Positions 9,276 to 18,057 of a stretch of 64,000 bases of DNA are shown in pieces. The stretch comes from Alphaproteobacteria bacterium (GTDB lineage Bacteria; Pseudomonadota; Alphaproteobacteria; Micropepsales; Micropepsaceae), in assembly GCA_021324545.1 (NCBI GenBank), contig JAJPIX010000059.1, positions 44,046 through 108,045 of the forward strand, read 5' to 3'. The notes beneath the pieces were generated by a model. That model did not search any database. It was not told the origin of the DNA and saw only the letters and a program-made list of their open reading frames with translations. Within the stretch, counting starts at the first letter, position 1, and each line of letters starts with the position of its first letter. A program made the translations under genes and the position numbers.

Positions 9276-10676
9276 CTATTCTACCACGCCCGGGCGCACG
9301 ATGCGGCGGGGTCTTTCCTGCGCCGCACCGGCGAATGCCGCCAGATCGGCCACATCGCGGACGGGCCGCAGCTCAAGCCCGGAAATTGCGGTTTTCATGC
9401 CCGCCGGAACAGCCGCCAGCCGGAAACCGAGCTTGGCGGCTTCCTTCAGGCGCAGCTCGGCCTGCGGCGCCGGCCGCACGTCGCCGGAAAGGCTGATTTC
9501 TCCGAAAAATACGCAATCCTTCGGCAAGGCATGCCCGGTGAGAGAAGAAACAAGGGCCGCGGCCGCGGCCAGATCGGCGGCGGGCTCCCCGATCCGAAGG
9601 CCGCCCGCAACATTCAGATAGATGTCGGAGCCGCCAATGCCAAGACCGGCGCGCGCATCGAGCACGGCGAGAATCATGGCAAGCCGGCCGCCATCCCAGC
9701 CCACCACCGCGCGGCGCGGCGTGCCATAGCTTGCAGGCGCAACCAGCGCCTGCACTTCCACCAGCAACGGCCGCGTGCCTTCGAGCCCCGCAAACACCGC
9801 AGCGCCCGGCGCGGACGCAAGACGATCGCCGAGAAACAGCGCGGACGGATTGCCGACTTCGGCAAGGCCGCGGCCCGTCATCTCGAAAACGCCGATCTCG
9901 TCGGTGGGGCCGAAGCGGTTTTTCACCGCGCGCAGCACGCGGAAATGATGGCCGCGCTCGCCTTCGAAATACAGGACGGCATCCACCAGATGCTCCACCA
10001 CCTTCGGCCCGGCGATCTGGCCGTCCTTGGTGACATGGCCCGCCAGCAGAAGCGTGGCGCCGGAGGCTTTGGCATAGCGGACCAGATCGAAGGAGGCCGT
10101 GCGCACCTGCGCAACCGTGCCGGGCGCGGCCTCGAGCGCCGATGTCCAGATCGTCTGGATGGAGTCGATGGCCAGCACATCCGGCGGCGGACCGGCCTCG
10201 AGCGTGGCGAGAATGTCTTCGATGCAGTTGGCCGAACCCAGCGCCACCGGCGCTTCGCTGACCTCCAGGCGGGCGGCGCGCAGCTGCACCTGCGCCATGG
10301 CTTCTTCGCCGGAGATGTACACCGCACGGCCGCCGGATTTTGCGAACGAAGAAAGCGCCTGAAGAATGAGGGTGGATTTGCCCACGCCCGGATCGCCGCC
10401 AATGAGCAGCGCCGAACCCGGCACCAGGCCGCCGCCGCAGACGCGATCGAATTCCGCAATGCCGGTGGCGCGGCGCGGCGGCGCCGCTTCCTGCGTTTTC
10501 AGGTCGTCGAGCGAAAACGGCCGGCCTCGCCCGCGCTTCTGCGCCAACGCCCCCGCCGGCACGGCGCGCGCTTCTTCCACAATCGTGTTCCAGCCGCCAC
10601 ACGCATCGCACTTGCCAGACCATTTGGCCTGGACCGCGCCGCATGCCTGGCAGGCGAATGTCGCGCTACGCGCCAT
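9276..10676 (-). CDS. radA: DNA repair protein RadA (Sms)
   Basis: Encodes 466 residues. An N-terminal C4 zinc finger (CQACGAVQ then CDACGGWN) precedes a RecA-like ATPase with Walker A GDPGVGKST. The RadA-specific KNRFG motif follows, and a Lon-like domain closes the protein. RadA is a branch-migration helicase that acts on recombination intermediates. The stop is 5 nt from cvpA. Confidence 0.96.
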   Translation of the reverse strand: MARSATFACQACGAVQAKWSGKCDACGGWNTIVEEARAVPAGALAQKRGRGRPFSLDDLKTQEAAPPRRATGIAEFDRVCGGGLVPGSALLIGGDPGVGKSTLILQALSSFAKSGGRAVYISGEEAMAQVQLRAARLEVSEAPVALGSANCIEDILATLEAGPPPDVLAIDSIQTIWTSALEAAPGTVAQVRTASFDLVRYAKASGATLLLAGHVTKDGQIAGPKVVEHLVDAVLYFEGERGHHFRVLRAVKNRFGPTDEIGVFEMTGRGLAEVGNPSALFLGDRLASAPGAAVFAGLEGTRPLLVEVQALVAPASYGTPRRAVVGWDGGRLAMILAVLDARAGLGIGGSDIYLNVAGGLRIGEPAADLAAAAALVSSLTGHALPKDCVFFGEISLSGDVRPAPQAELRLKEAAKLGFRLAAVPAGMKTAISGLELRPVRDVADLAAFAGAAQERPRRIVRPGVVE

Positions 10677-10715
10677 GTTGCCGTTCCGTTCCCAAAAAAT
10701 CGCGCGCGCAAAGAT

Positions 10716-11498
10716 TCATCTGCGCACCTCCATCTTGATGGGCCCTTCGGCGCGGCCGTGGATGAACTGGTCCACGTATGGATTGCCGCTGTTGTCGATG
10801 TCCGCTGTCGGCCCGTCCCAGATGATCTTGCCTTTATAGAGCATGGCGATGCGGCTGGAGATTTTCCGCGCGCTCGCCATGTCGTGGGTGATCGAGAGCG
10901 TGGAGACGCCGAGATCCTTCACCGTGCTGACGATCAGCCCGTTGATGACATCGGCCATGATGGGATCAAGACCCGTGGTGGGCTCGTCGAAGAAAATGAT
11001 CTGCGGGTCGGCGGCGATGGCGCGCGCAAGGCCCACGCGCTTCTGCATGCCGCCGGAAAGTTCTGCCGGCGAAAGCATTGCGACATCGGGACCAAGCCCC
11101 ACCTTGGCAAGCTTTTCGATGGCGATGTCGCGCGCTTTGCGCCGCGGCACGCCGTGCCCCTGGATCAGGCCGAAGGCGACGTTTTCCCAGACCGGCAGGC
11201 TGTCGAACAGCGCCGAGCCCTGGAACAGCATGCCGAATTTCTTGAGCACGGCTTCGCGCGCGCGCCCATGCAGATGGGTGACCTCCTGCCCGTCCACGAA
11301 GATCCTGCCGGAATCGGGCCGCAGGATTCCCAGCACGCATTTGATCATCACGGATTTGCCGGTGCCCGATCCGCCGATGACGACAAGCGACTGGCCCGCA
11401 TCGAGCGTGAGATCGATTCCGTCCAGCACGACCTTGCGCCCGAATTGCTTCCTGACGCCCCGGAGTTCGACTTTCGGTGTGGTTGCGGATCTGGCCAT
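10716..11498 (-). CDS. mlaF: ABC transporter ATP-binding protein, MlaF type
   Basis: Encodes 260 residues with Walker A GGSGTGKS, signature LSGGMQKRV, Walker B IIFFDEPT and the H-loop ITHD. The sequence fits MlaF/Ttg2A, the ATPase of the MCE lipid transporter that keeps outer membrane asymmetry. It sits 1 nt from the MlaE-type permease. The MlaD and MlaC partners are not in this window, so they must be elsewhere. Confidence 0.9.
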   Translation of the reverse strand: MARSATTPKVELRGVRKQFGRKVVLDGIDLTLDAGQSLVVIGGSGTGKSVMIKCVLGILRPDSGRIFVDGQEVTHLHGRAREAVLKKFGMLFQGSALFDSLPVWENVAFGLIQGHGVPRRKARDIAIEKLAKVGLGPDVAMLSPAELSGGMQKRVGLARAIAADPQIIFFDEPTTGLDPIMADVINGLIVSTVKDLGVSTLSITHDMASARKISSRIAMLYKGKIIWDGPTADIDNSGNPYVDQFIHGRAEGPIKMEVRR

Positions 11499-11499
11499 G

Positions 11500-12273
11500 T
11501 CAGTGCGGGAAGATCACCGAAGTGAGAATGTAATTCGCGGCAAGGATGAGAATGGAGGCGCTGACCACCGCATTTGTGGTGGCCGTGCCCACGCCCTGCG
11601 CGCCGCCCCTGGAATTGAAGCCGTGGTAGCAGCCCATAAGCGCGATGATGAACCCGAACACGGCCGCCTTGATCAGGCCGGAGGTGACGTCCTGATTGGT
11701 GACGAAGTTGGCGGTGTTGCGCAAGTAGACCGTGCCGTTGAAGTTGAGGCTTTCGGTGGCGACGACATAACCGCCCAGCACGCCGATGGAATCGGCGATG
11801 GCCACAAGAATCGGCATGCTGATCACGGCGGCAAGCAGGCGGGGAACGACGAGATATTTGACCGGATTGGTCGAAAGCGTGGTGAGCGCGTCGATCTGCT
11901 CTGTCACCCGCATCGTGCCGATTTCGGCGGCGATGGCCGCGGCCACCCGGCCGGCCACCATCAGGCCCGCGATCACCGGACCCAGCTCGCGCGTGATGCC
12001 GAGCACAACGATCTGCGGCACAAAGGTTTCCGCGCCATAGCGGCTGCTGCCGATGAATATCTGCAGGGCCAGCACGCCGCCCGTGAAGAAGGCGGTGAGC
12101 CCCACCACCGGCAGCGAAAAATAGCCGATGCGCATCATCTGCCTGACGATGAGCAGCCAGTAAATCGGGGGCCGGACGCAGGCCGACACCGCATCGGCGG
12201 CGAAAACCGCAAGGCTTCCTGTGGCGCGGAAAAAGACCAGAACGACATGGCCGATGGCGCGAAGGATGTTCAT
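11500..12273 (-). CDS. mlaE: MlaE family lipid ABC transporter permease
   Basis: Encodes 257 residues, the usual MlaE size, with five to six membrane helices. Typical stretches are GITRELGPVIAGLMVAGRV and AAEIGTMRVTEQIDAL, followed by the late segment GCYHGFNSRGGAQGVG. It forms the membrane channel with MlaF for phospholipid transport between the membranes. It overlaps alr by 4 nt on the same strand. Confidence 0.93.
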   Translation of the reverse strand: MNILRAIGHVVLVFFRATGSLAVFAADAVSACVRPPIYWLLIVRQMMRIGYFSLPVVGLTAFFTGGVLALQIFIGSSRYGAETFVPQIVVLGITRELGPVIAGLMVAGRVAAAIAAEIGTMRVTEQIDALTTLSTNPVKYLVVPRLLAAVISMPILVAIADSIGVLGGYVVATESLNFNGTVYLRNTANFVTNQDVTSGLIKAAVFGFIIALMGCYHGFNSRGGAQGVGTATTNAVVSASILILAANYILTSVIFPH

Positions 12274-13376
12274 AGGCCGCTCACATAATGGCGCCGGACG
12301 CGCGGCTTGAAGCTGGTGAGGATTTCATAGGGCGCGGTTCCCGACGCGGCGGCAAGCTCATCGAGCGCGATGGTGTCGCCCAGAAACTCGACCTCCGCAC
12401 CCAGTTCGACGGCGCGCGGCGGAATATCGGTGACATCGAGCGTGATCAGATCCATCGAGACGCGGCCCGCGATGGGCGCGCGCTGACCGCCGATGGCGCC
12501 ATGGCCCCTGTTGGAAAGCGCGCGCATCAAACCGTCGGCATACCCCAAGGCAACGGTGGCGAGCGTGGAAGGCCGCCCGGTCCGGAAGGTGGCTCCGTAG
12601 CCTGCGCTTTCGCCAACGTCAACGCGGCGAATCTGGAGAATGCGCCCGCAAAGCTGCGCAACGGTCTTGAAGGGATTTGGTCTTTGGGATTGCGGCCGTC
12701 CGCCGTAAAGGCCAAGGCCGGGCCGCACCATGTCGAATGTGTAATCCTTGCCGAGCAGGATTCCGCCGGACGAGGCGAGACTGGCGGGCGCCGGCGGCAA
12801 CATGGCGAGCGCGGTCCTGAACCGGTCGAGCTGCACGACATTCATCCTGTCGGCCGGATCGTCGGCGCAGGCAAGATGGCTCATCCACAGCACGACCCGC
12901 AGACCGTCGAGCCGCCGGCCTGCTTCGGCGGCGAGCGTGGCAAGCTCGTTGCCCGGAAGGCCCAGCCGGTTCATGCCCGTGTCGATGTGAATGGCCGCAT
13001 CGAGCGCGGTGCGCATTTCGCGCGCGGCGGCGGACCAGGCGGCGATCTCGGCCAGCGAATTGAGCGCGGGCGTGAGCCGGTATTCGATCAGCGCGGGCAC
13101 CATGTCGGGCTGCGCGCCGTCGAGCACAAAGATGCGCGATCCGGGAACAATGGGGCGAAGCGCAATGCCTTCTTCGAGGCGGGCCACAAAGAAGGTGTCG
13201 CAGCCGGCCGCGGCGAGCGCGCGCGCGCAAGCTTCCATCCCCATGCCATAGGCATCGGCTTTGACAACGCCCGTCACTTCCGCCGGCGCGGCCAGCCGCT
13301 GGCAGATGCGGTAGTTCTCCGCAATCGCGCCAAGCCGGACCGTCAGCCGCGCGGCTTCGAAATCGGAATTGCTCAT
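12270..13376 (-). CDS. alr: Alanine racemase
   Basis: Encodes 368 residues from the ATG at 13376 (MSNSDFEAARLTVRLGAI). It interconverts L- and D-alanine for peptidoglycan using PLP. The PLP lysine is in VVKADAYGMG near the start, and the C-terminal beta domain holds the catalytic Tyr in the GYG motif of ESAGYGATF and the RVSMDL segment. An upstream in-frame start at 13484 adds 36 unconserved residues and was not used. It heads the alr-mlaE-mlaF-radA-cvpA-purF run. Confidence 0.94.
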   Translation of the reverse strand: MSNSDFEAARLTVRLGAIAENYRICQRLAAPAEVTGVVKADAYGMGMEACARALAAAGCDTFFVARLEEGIALRPIVPGSRIFVLDGAQPDMVPALIEYRLTPALNSLAEIAAWSAAAREMRTALDAAIHIDTGMNRLGLPGNELATLAAEAGRRLDGLRVVLWMSHLACADDPADRMNVVQLDRFRTALAMLPPAPASLASSGGILLGKDYTFDMVRPGLGLYGGRPQSQRPNPFKTVAQLCGRILQIRRVDVGESAGYGATFRTGRPSTLATVALGYADGLMRALSNRGHGAIGGQRAPIAGRVSMDLITLDVTDIPPRAVELGAEVEFLGDTIALDELAAASGTAPYEILTSFKPRVRRHYVSGL

Positions 13377-13734
13377 AGGCGGGCCACAATGCAGGGGCGT
13401 CTTGAGAGCGTCAAAGCATGCCCGCTCCCCGCGCGGAAGCATCGCAGCGGAAAAATGGCGGAATTCCAGGCCAATTGTTTTCACGAATCGCAGACCCCCT
13501 CCCCCCTCTCTCCTTCCCCCCGTTTCCGGCTTTGCATTGGACAGACTCCTTTCCCTCCGGCGGCGGGATCATTCCCGGCCGGTCCCGGCGCCGATTCGGC
13601 GCAAACAGAACATAATAGGAACATTTAGGTTAGTTGTCAAGCCATAGGTTTTACATCTGGAACGGGTTAACCACGGCGCAGGGAAATGCGCCCCTTGGCG
13701 CAGAACTGTCCCAAAATGGGCGGCGGAGGCAGAC
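13377..13734. other. Non-coding gap between alr and the divergent Cys/Pro-rich gene
   Basis: No convincing gene. It holds a pyrimidine-rich tract on the plus strand around 13496-13530 and one strong minus-strand promoter at 13612-13640, annotated separately. That promoter would leave alr with a leader of about 230 nt, in which I see no recognisable riboswitch. Confidence 0.5.
13612..13640 (-). promoter_or_regulatory. Strong sigma70-type promoter for alr and downstream genes
   Basis: On the minus strand TTGACA (plus positions 13635-13640) is followed after exactly 17 nt by TATTAT (13612-13617). It is the closest match to consensus that I noticed in the window. The start would be near 13605. 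Local sequence is AT-rich against a GC-rich background. Confidence 0.6.
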
Positions 13735-14241
13735 ATGCGCACATTGGCAGGCATCACGGCCGTTCTGATGGCTTCGATGACGCTCTGGAGTTGCGATCAG
13801 CAGCAGGCCCAGGCGCCCGCGCCTGCCGCGCCGGCCCCGCAGGCCTGCAACTGCACGCCGCCACCGCCGCCGTGCAACTGCACGCCGCAGGCGGCCCAGC
13901 CCGCGCCGGCCATGGCGGCCGTCACGCATTACCGGCGTCACCATCACCACCATTACTACGCAAGCGAAGAGATCATGCCGGGTTCGCCCGGCTATGTGAG
14001 CGACAGCGGCGCTGTGGGCGAAAGCGAATACGCCGCCGCGCAATATTCGAGTTCGAGCAGCGTGTCCTATCTGGGCCCGCCGCCGCCGGGGCCGTCCTTT
14101 GTGGACGGCTATGGCCGCGGACATTTCTGGAGCCGCGGCGAGGTTGCGCATTTCGCGCATCAGGCCGACGCCAACGGCTATTACGCGCACCTGCGCCTGC
14201 GGCCCTGGCGCAAATACGACGCGACCTGCGACTGGCGGTAG
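13735..14241 (+). CDS. Secreted Cys/Pro/His-rich protein of unknown function
   Basis: Encodes 168 residues. A signal peptide ends near SMTLWSC; Cys20 could be lipidated, though Trp at -2 is unusual for a lipobox. The mature part has a Pro/Ala stretch, two CNCTP units separated by prolines, a run of five histidines followed by tyrosines, a Ser-rich middle and a C-terminal region rich in aromatic residues and histidine. Clustered Cys and His suggest metal binding at the cell surface, which is inference only. I do not recognise the family. Its start lies 359 nt from the divergent alr start. Confidence 0.6.
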   Translation: MRTLAGITAVLMASMTLWSCDQQQAQAPAPAAPAPQACNCTPPPPPCNCTPQAAQPAPAMAAVTHYRRHHHHHYYASEEIMPGSPGYVSDSGAVGESEYAAAQYSSSSSVSYLGPPPPGPSFVDGYGRGHFWSRGEVAHFAHQADANGYYAHLRLRPWRKYDATCDWR

Positions 14242-14264
14242 GGCGGGAGCCGGACGGGACGCCT

Positions 14265-14558
14265 TCAGAAAAGTTCCGGCAGATCGCGCATGCCTTCAAC
14301 GACGGCAACGATTTCTACGACATCTTCAGTTCGCCGGAATTCGTAAAGCACAAGATAGGCTCCATGCACGAGCGTTCGCGCGCCCTGACGAATATCGTCA
14401 CGCTTGCGGCCTATTTCGGGAAAACGCCGCAGACGTTCTATCTTCGCGTCCAAGTCAAGGAGCAGCCTGTCAGCCGCGTTGACGTTGTCCGCGGCAATGA
14501 ACTTCCAGATGCGCCTGAAGTCTTCGAGCGCACGCCGCGAAATGACGATGTCCGTCAC
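14265..14558 (-). CDS. RelE/ParE family toxin
   Basis: Encodes 97 residues of the ParE/RelE fold: SRRALEDFRRIWKFIA at the start, then RFPEIGRKRDDIRQGARTL and the strand YLVLYEF. ParE toxins poison gyrase and RelE toxins cut mRNA; the sequence looks nearer ParE, but the target cannot be fixed by eye. It overlaps its antitoxin by 4 nt (antitoxin first), the standard order for this pair. Confidence 0.87.
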   Translation of the reverse strand: MTDIVISRRALEDFRRIWKFIAADNVNAADRLLLDLDAKIERLRRFPEIGRKRDDIRQGARTLVHGAYLVLYEFRRTEDVVEIVAVVEGMRDLPELF

Positions 14559-14836
14559 GATTTGCGCTTGCGGGCTTTCGGCTTTTCGGAATGAAGCCCC
14601 TTGAGGATTTTGCGCATGTCGTAAGTTCCGGCGGCGCCGCTCTTCTTGCCCTCATCCCACGCCCGGCGGAGCATGGCGCGTTCGCGGGTCCGAAGGTCCC
14701 GCCGATCCGTCCACAGCCGTACGGCTTCGCGCACAACTTCGCTGGTGGATGCATATTCGCCTTTTTCGACGGCGGCGCGAATCCGGTCGGCCATCGGCCC
14801 GGGAAACACGACCGTCATACGCTCGATGTTGGACAT
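14555..14836 (-). CDS. Ribbon-helix-helix antitoxin, ParD/CopG-like
   Basis: Encodes 93 residues. The N-terminus (MSNIERMTVVFPGPMADRIRA) forms the beta strand and first helix of a ribbon-helix-helix DNA-binding dimer. YASTSEVVREAVRLW is the typical ParD second helix, and the rest would wrap the toxin. The last 20 residues are Lys/Arg-rich. It is the first gene of the pair and has an operator-like palindrome directly upstream. Confidence 0.87.
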   Translation of the reverse strand: MSNIERMTVVFPGPMADRIRAAVEKGEYASTSEVVREAVRLWTDRRDLRTRERAMLRRAWDEGKKSGAAGTYDMRKILKGLHSEKPKARKRKS

Positions 14837-14846
14837 TGACTCGCTC

Positions 14847-14885
14847 GTTATGCATTTATCATAACATTTCTTACTTCAAAGGCAA
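14847..14885 (-). promoter_or_regulatory. Promoter and operator of the ParD/ParE-like module
   Basis: On the minus strand TTGCCT (plus 14880-14885), 16 nt and TATGAT (14858-14863) form a promoter. An inverted repeat GTTATG / CATAAC (14847-14852 and 14860-14865, 7-nt spacer) overlaps the -10, as expected for autorepression by the antitoxin. Confidence 0.55.
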
Positions 14886-14945
14886 TGGACATTCCCACAT
14901 CTGGCACCGGGAACAAGCCCGGCCATGACGGCATGAGACAAGGGG

Positions 14946-16379
14946 CTAATTGCCCTCCCGCGCCAGATCGCTGAAGCGGGTGAAGCGGTCGTCGAAGAAG
15001 AGCTCGATCTTGTTGGTGGCGCCGTGGCGGTGTTTTTCCACGAGCACGTCGGCCTTGCGGTGGCAGCGCTCGCATTTCTCCAGCCATTTGGTGTGATCGG
15101 GCGTGCCGGGCTCGGGCTCGCGCGATTTCAGGTAATATTCCTCGCGATAGACGAACATCACCACGTCGGCATCCTGTTCGATGGAGCCGGATTCGCGCAG
15201 GTCCGACAGGACGGGGCGCTTGTCGTCGCGGCTGTCCACGCCGCGCGAAAGCTGCGACAGCGCCAGGATCGGCACATTGAGCTCCTTGGCCAGCGCCTTC
15301 AGCCCCTTGGTGATTTCCGTAAGCTCCTGCACGCGGTTTTCGGCGCGGCGCGAGGGTTCGATCAGCTGGAGATAGTCGATGACCACAAGGCCGATCTTCT
15401 TTTCGCGCTTGAGCCTTCGCGCGCGGGCGGCGATCTGCGCGATCGAAATGCCGCCCGTATCGTCGATGTAAAGCGGAAGGGTGGAAAGCTCCTGCATGGT
15501 GAGCACGAATTTTTCCCATTCGGCTTCGGAGAACTTGCCGTTCCTGATCTTCCACATCTCGATTTCGGTCTGTTCCGAAAGGATGCGCGCGGCCAGCTGC
15601 TGCGCAGCCATTTCGAGCGAGAAGAACAGCACCGGCGCGCCGCGCGGGACCTCGGCGCCGTCTTCCATGTCCTGCACGAAGGCGCGCGCGGCGTGAAAGG
15701 CCATGTTGGTGGCAAGCGAGGTTTTGCCCATGCCCGGCCGGCCGGCCAGGATGAGGAGATCGGACGGCTGAAGCCCGCCCAGAAGCCCGTCCAGATCCGC
15801 AAAGCCGGTCGCCACGCCGGAAATCTTGCCGCCGCGCAGCTGCGCGCGCTCGGCATTGTCCACCGCGCGCTTCAGGCTTTCGGCAAAATCGAGCGGGCCA
15901 TCGCCATAGCGCGCCGTGTCGGACAGGCGGTAAAGCGCCTTTTCGGCTTCCTCGATCTGGGCCTGCGGCGGCTTTTCATGCGGGGCCTCATAGGCCGTGT
16001 TGACGATGTCTTCGCCGATGGCAATGAGGCCGCGGCGCACAGCCAGGTCGTGCAGGATGCGCGCATAATCGCGAACGTTGGGAAGGGCGGGCGCGGCCTG
16101 CGCCAGCCCCGCGAGATAGGCATGCCCGCCTACCTCCTGAAGCCCCGGATCGGCTTTCATCGCCGCATGCAGCGTGAGCGGGGTGATGACCATGCCGCCG
16201 CGCTCGAATGTGGCGCCCATCACCTCGTAAAGCCGCTGGTGGAGCGGATCGTAGAAATGCTCGGGCTTGAGCGTGCCCGACACCTTCTCCAGCGCCTGGT
16301 TATCCACAAGGATGGCGCCGAGCAGGGCCTGTTCGACCTCGATGTCGTAAGGGACGTGGCGATAGGCCTCTTGTTCCAT
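14946..16379 (-). CDS. dnaB: Replicative DNA helicase DnaB
   Basis: Encodes 477 residues. The N-terminal domain (DIEVEQALLGAILVDNQAL) binds primase, and the RecA-like C-terminal motor carries Walker A GRPGMGKT, the Walker B stretch IGLVVIDYLQL and an RxxR-type end region. DnaB is the hexameric helicase at the replication fork. No intein is visible in the ATPase motifs. The start MEQEAYRHVPYDIEVEQALLG fits the family. It lies upstream of the toxin-antitoxin pair on the same strand, with its own transcript likely. Confidence 0.96.
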   Translation of the reverse strand: MEQEAYRHVPYDIEVEQALLGAILVDNQALEKVSGTLKPEHFYDPLHQRLYEVMGATFERGGMVITPLTLHAAMKADPGLQEVGGHAYLAGLAQAAPALPNVRDYARILHDLAVRRGLIAIGEDIVNTAYEAPHEKPPQAQIEEAEKALYRLSDTARYGDGPLDFAESLKRAVDNAERAQLRGGKISGVATGFADLDGLLGGLQPSDLLILAGRPGMGKTSLATNMAFHAARAFVQDMEDGAEVPRGAPVLFFSLEMAAQQLAARILSEQTEIEMWKIRNGKFSEAEWEKFVLTMQELSTLPLYIDDTGGISIAQIAARARRLKREKKIGLVVIDYLQLIEPSRRAENRVQELTEITKGLKALAKELNVPILALSQLSRGVDSRDDKRPVLSDLRESGSIEQDADVVMFVYREEYYLKSREPEPGTPDHTKWLEKCERCHRKADVLVEKHRHGATNKIELFFDDRFTRFSDLAREGN

Positions 16380-16517
16380 GACCTGTTCTTTTGTCGCTGC
16401 TGTTCGGCCGTCGCCGGAGAGCGAATCAATCCGGCAGAGGCGTTGACCGCAAGTGTATTACGCCGCCGCCCACAGGTTTAGTGCGAATCTCCCTTCTCGT
16501 ACGAGCATGATCGTCAT

Positions 16518-16604
16518 GGCCGCCCTTGTGGCGGCCACCCATTGACTCGATTTGAGCCACCGATCTCAGACCGAGGTTATGGATGGCCGGGACATGCCGG
16601 CCAT
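16518..16604. repeat. Pair of REP-like palindromes between cfa and dnaB
   Basis: Two imperfectly related stem-loops sit close together. One is GGCCGCC-cttgt-GGCGGCC (16518-16536), extended one pair by flanking T and A. The other is ATGGCCGG-gacatg-CCGGCCAT (16583-16604). The segment ending CCGGCCATGACGG recurs near 14923, just past the dnaB stop. They resemble the short extragenic palindromes scattered through GC-rich genomes and may end transcription of cfa. Confidence 0.5.
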
Positions 16605-16623
16605 GACGGTTTGGAATCTGAAG

Positions 16624-17871
16624 CTACGCCACGCGCTTCGGCTTGGGCATTTCGGCGGTGCCGGCGAACTTCATGGTGCGCTCGTTCTCGAACATGTAGT
16701 CGCGCGTGATCGGCAGCGCGTCGATCTTCTTCGCCATCTGGATCTGATAGACGACGAGCCCTTCGTGCCGGAAGCCCATTTCGGAGCCGGCGAGATAGAA
16801 CTCCCACATGCGGCAGAAGCGTTCGTCATAGAGCCTGGCGACATCGGCCCAGCGCGCCTTGAAGCGGCGGCGCCATTCCTTCAGCGTTTCGGCGTAGTGC
16901 AGGCGCAGCACTTCCACGTCGGTGACGATGAGGCCCGCGCGCTCGATGACGGGAATGACCTCGCTCAGCGACGGCGTATAGCCGCCGGGGAAAATATACT
17001 TGGCAATCCAGGGATTTGTGCTGCCCGGCCCGTCCGAACGGCCGATGCTGTGCAGGAGCGCCACGCCGCCGTCGGCGAGCAGGTCATGCACCTTGCGGAA
17101 GAAGACGGGATATTGCGGCACGCCGACATGCTCGAACATGCCCACCGACACGATGCGGTCGAAGGTTCCCCTGACCGCGCGGTAATCGGCGAGCTCGAAC
17201 CGGCAGCGCTCGGCGAGCTCCGCCTGCTTCGCCCGGTTGCGCGCAATGGCGAACTGTTCTTCGGACAGGGTGACGCCCAGAACATTGGCGCCGCAATCGC
17301 GCGCCAGATCCAGCGCAAGCCCGCCCCAGCCCGAACCGATGTCGAGCACGGAAAGGCCCGGCCGGTTCAGATAAAGCTTGGCGGCGATGTGGCGCTTCTT
17401 GCCGATCTGCGCTTCGTCCAGGGTTTCGCCCGGCGCGGAGAAATAGGCGCAGGAATACTGCTTGTCGCGGTCGAGGAACACGTCATAGAGGCGCCCCGAC
17501 AGATCGTAATGATGGGCGACATTCTTCTTGGCGCGCTTGGCCCAGTTCGTCTGGCGCAGCGGCCGCGTCATCTGGCGGATGGCGCGATGGATGCGGATGA
17601 ACGGTCCCGGCGTCATGCGGCCGAGATTCATCATGAGAAGACCGAGCAGGTCGGCGATGTCGCGGTCATCCTCCACCGTGAGCCGGCCGTCCATGTAAAG
17701 CTCGCCGAGCTTGAGCTCGGGCTTGAGCGCTAGCTCGCGGATCGCCTTGCGGTCATGCAGCCTGACCGTGACGTGCGGCTCGCCCTGCCCCACGGTGGTG
17801 CTCCGGCCGCCGGGCCTGAGAACCGTGAGGCTTCCCTTGCGAATGACGGATTTCAAAATGCTGTTGAGCAT
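16624..17871 (-). CDS. cfa: Cyclopropane-fatty-acyl-phospholipid synthase
   Basis: Encodes 415 residues from the ATG at 17871 (MLNSILKSVIRKGSLTVL), preceded by AGGGGTGGG. It transfers a methylene group from S-adenosylmethionine to unsaturated lipid chains. Visible motifs are the substrate-binding N-terminal region, YSCAYFSAPGETLDEAQ, and the SAM site VLDIGSGWGGLALDLAR. A longer reading frame to 17988 was rejected because the added 39 residues are unconserved in type. Methyl transfer to other lipids is possible in this broad family. Confidence 0.9.
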   Translation of the reverse strand: MLNSILKSVIRKGSLTVLRPGGRSTTVGQGEPHVTVRLHDRKAIRELALKPELKLGELYMDGRLTVEDDRDIADLLGLLMMNLGRMTPGPFIRIHRAIRQMTRPLRQTNWAKRAKKNVAHHYDLSGRLYDVFLDRDKQYSCAYFSAPGETLDEAQIGKKRHIAAKLYLNRPGLSVLDIGSGWGGLALDLARDCGANVLGVTLSEEQFAIARNRAKQAELAERCRFELADYRAVRGTFDRIVSVGMFEHVGVPQYPVFFRKVHDLLADGGVALLHSIGRSDGPGSTNPWIAKYIFPGGYTPSLSEVIPVIERAGLIVTDVEVLRLHYAETLKEWRRRFKARWADVARLYDERFCRMWEFYLAGSEMGFRHEGLVVYQIQMAKKIDALPITRDYMFENERTMKFAGTAEMPKPKRVA

Positions 17872-18057
17872 GTTCCCACCCCTGAGAAAGACAAAATCAG
17901 GCCACCCCTCCCCGGCGGGGGCATTAAGCCTAATCAAGAAATGCCTGGGGCTGAAAGGAGGTTCCGCGCGGGGAAGAAAGACCAACACTTTCCGGATATT
18001 TGGCCTAAGTCTTTGATCTCAAATGCTTCCGGTATGCTCCGGAGGCTGCAGCACTCT

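Noticed and set aside
9531..11525. 664-codon open frame antisense to radA and mlaF
   Set aside because: Runs through three real genes, with no family features and an Arg/Ala-rich composition.
13496..13530. Pyrimidine-rich tract as a sign of sequencing error or frameshift
   Set aside because: It lies outside any coding region and changes no gene.
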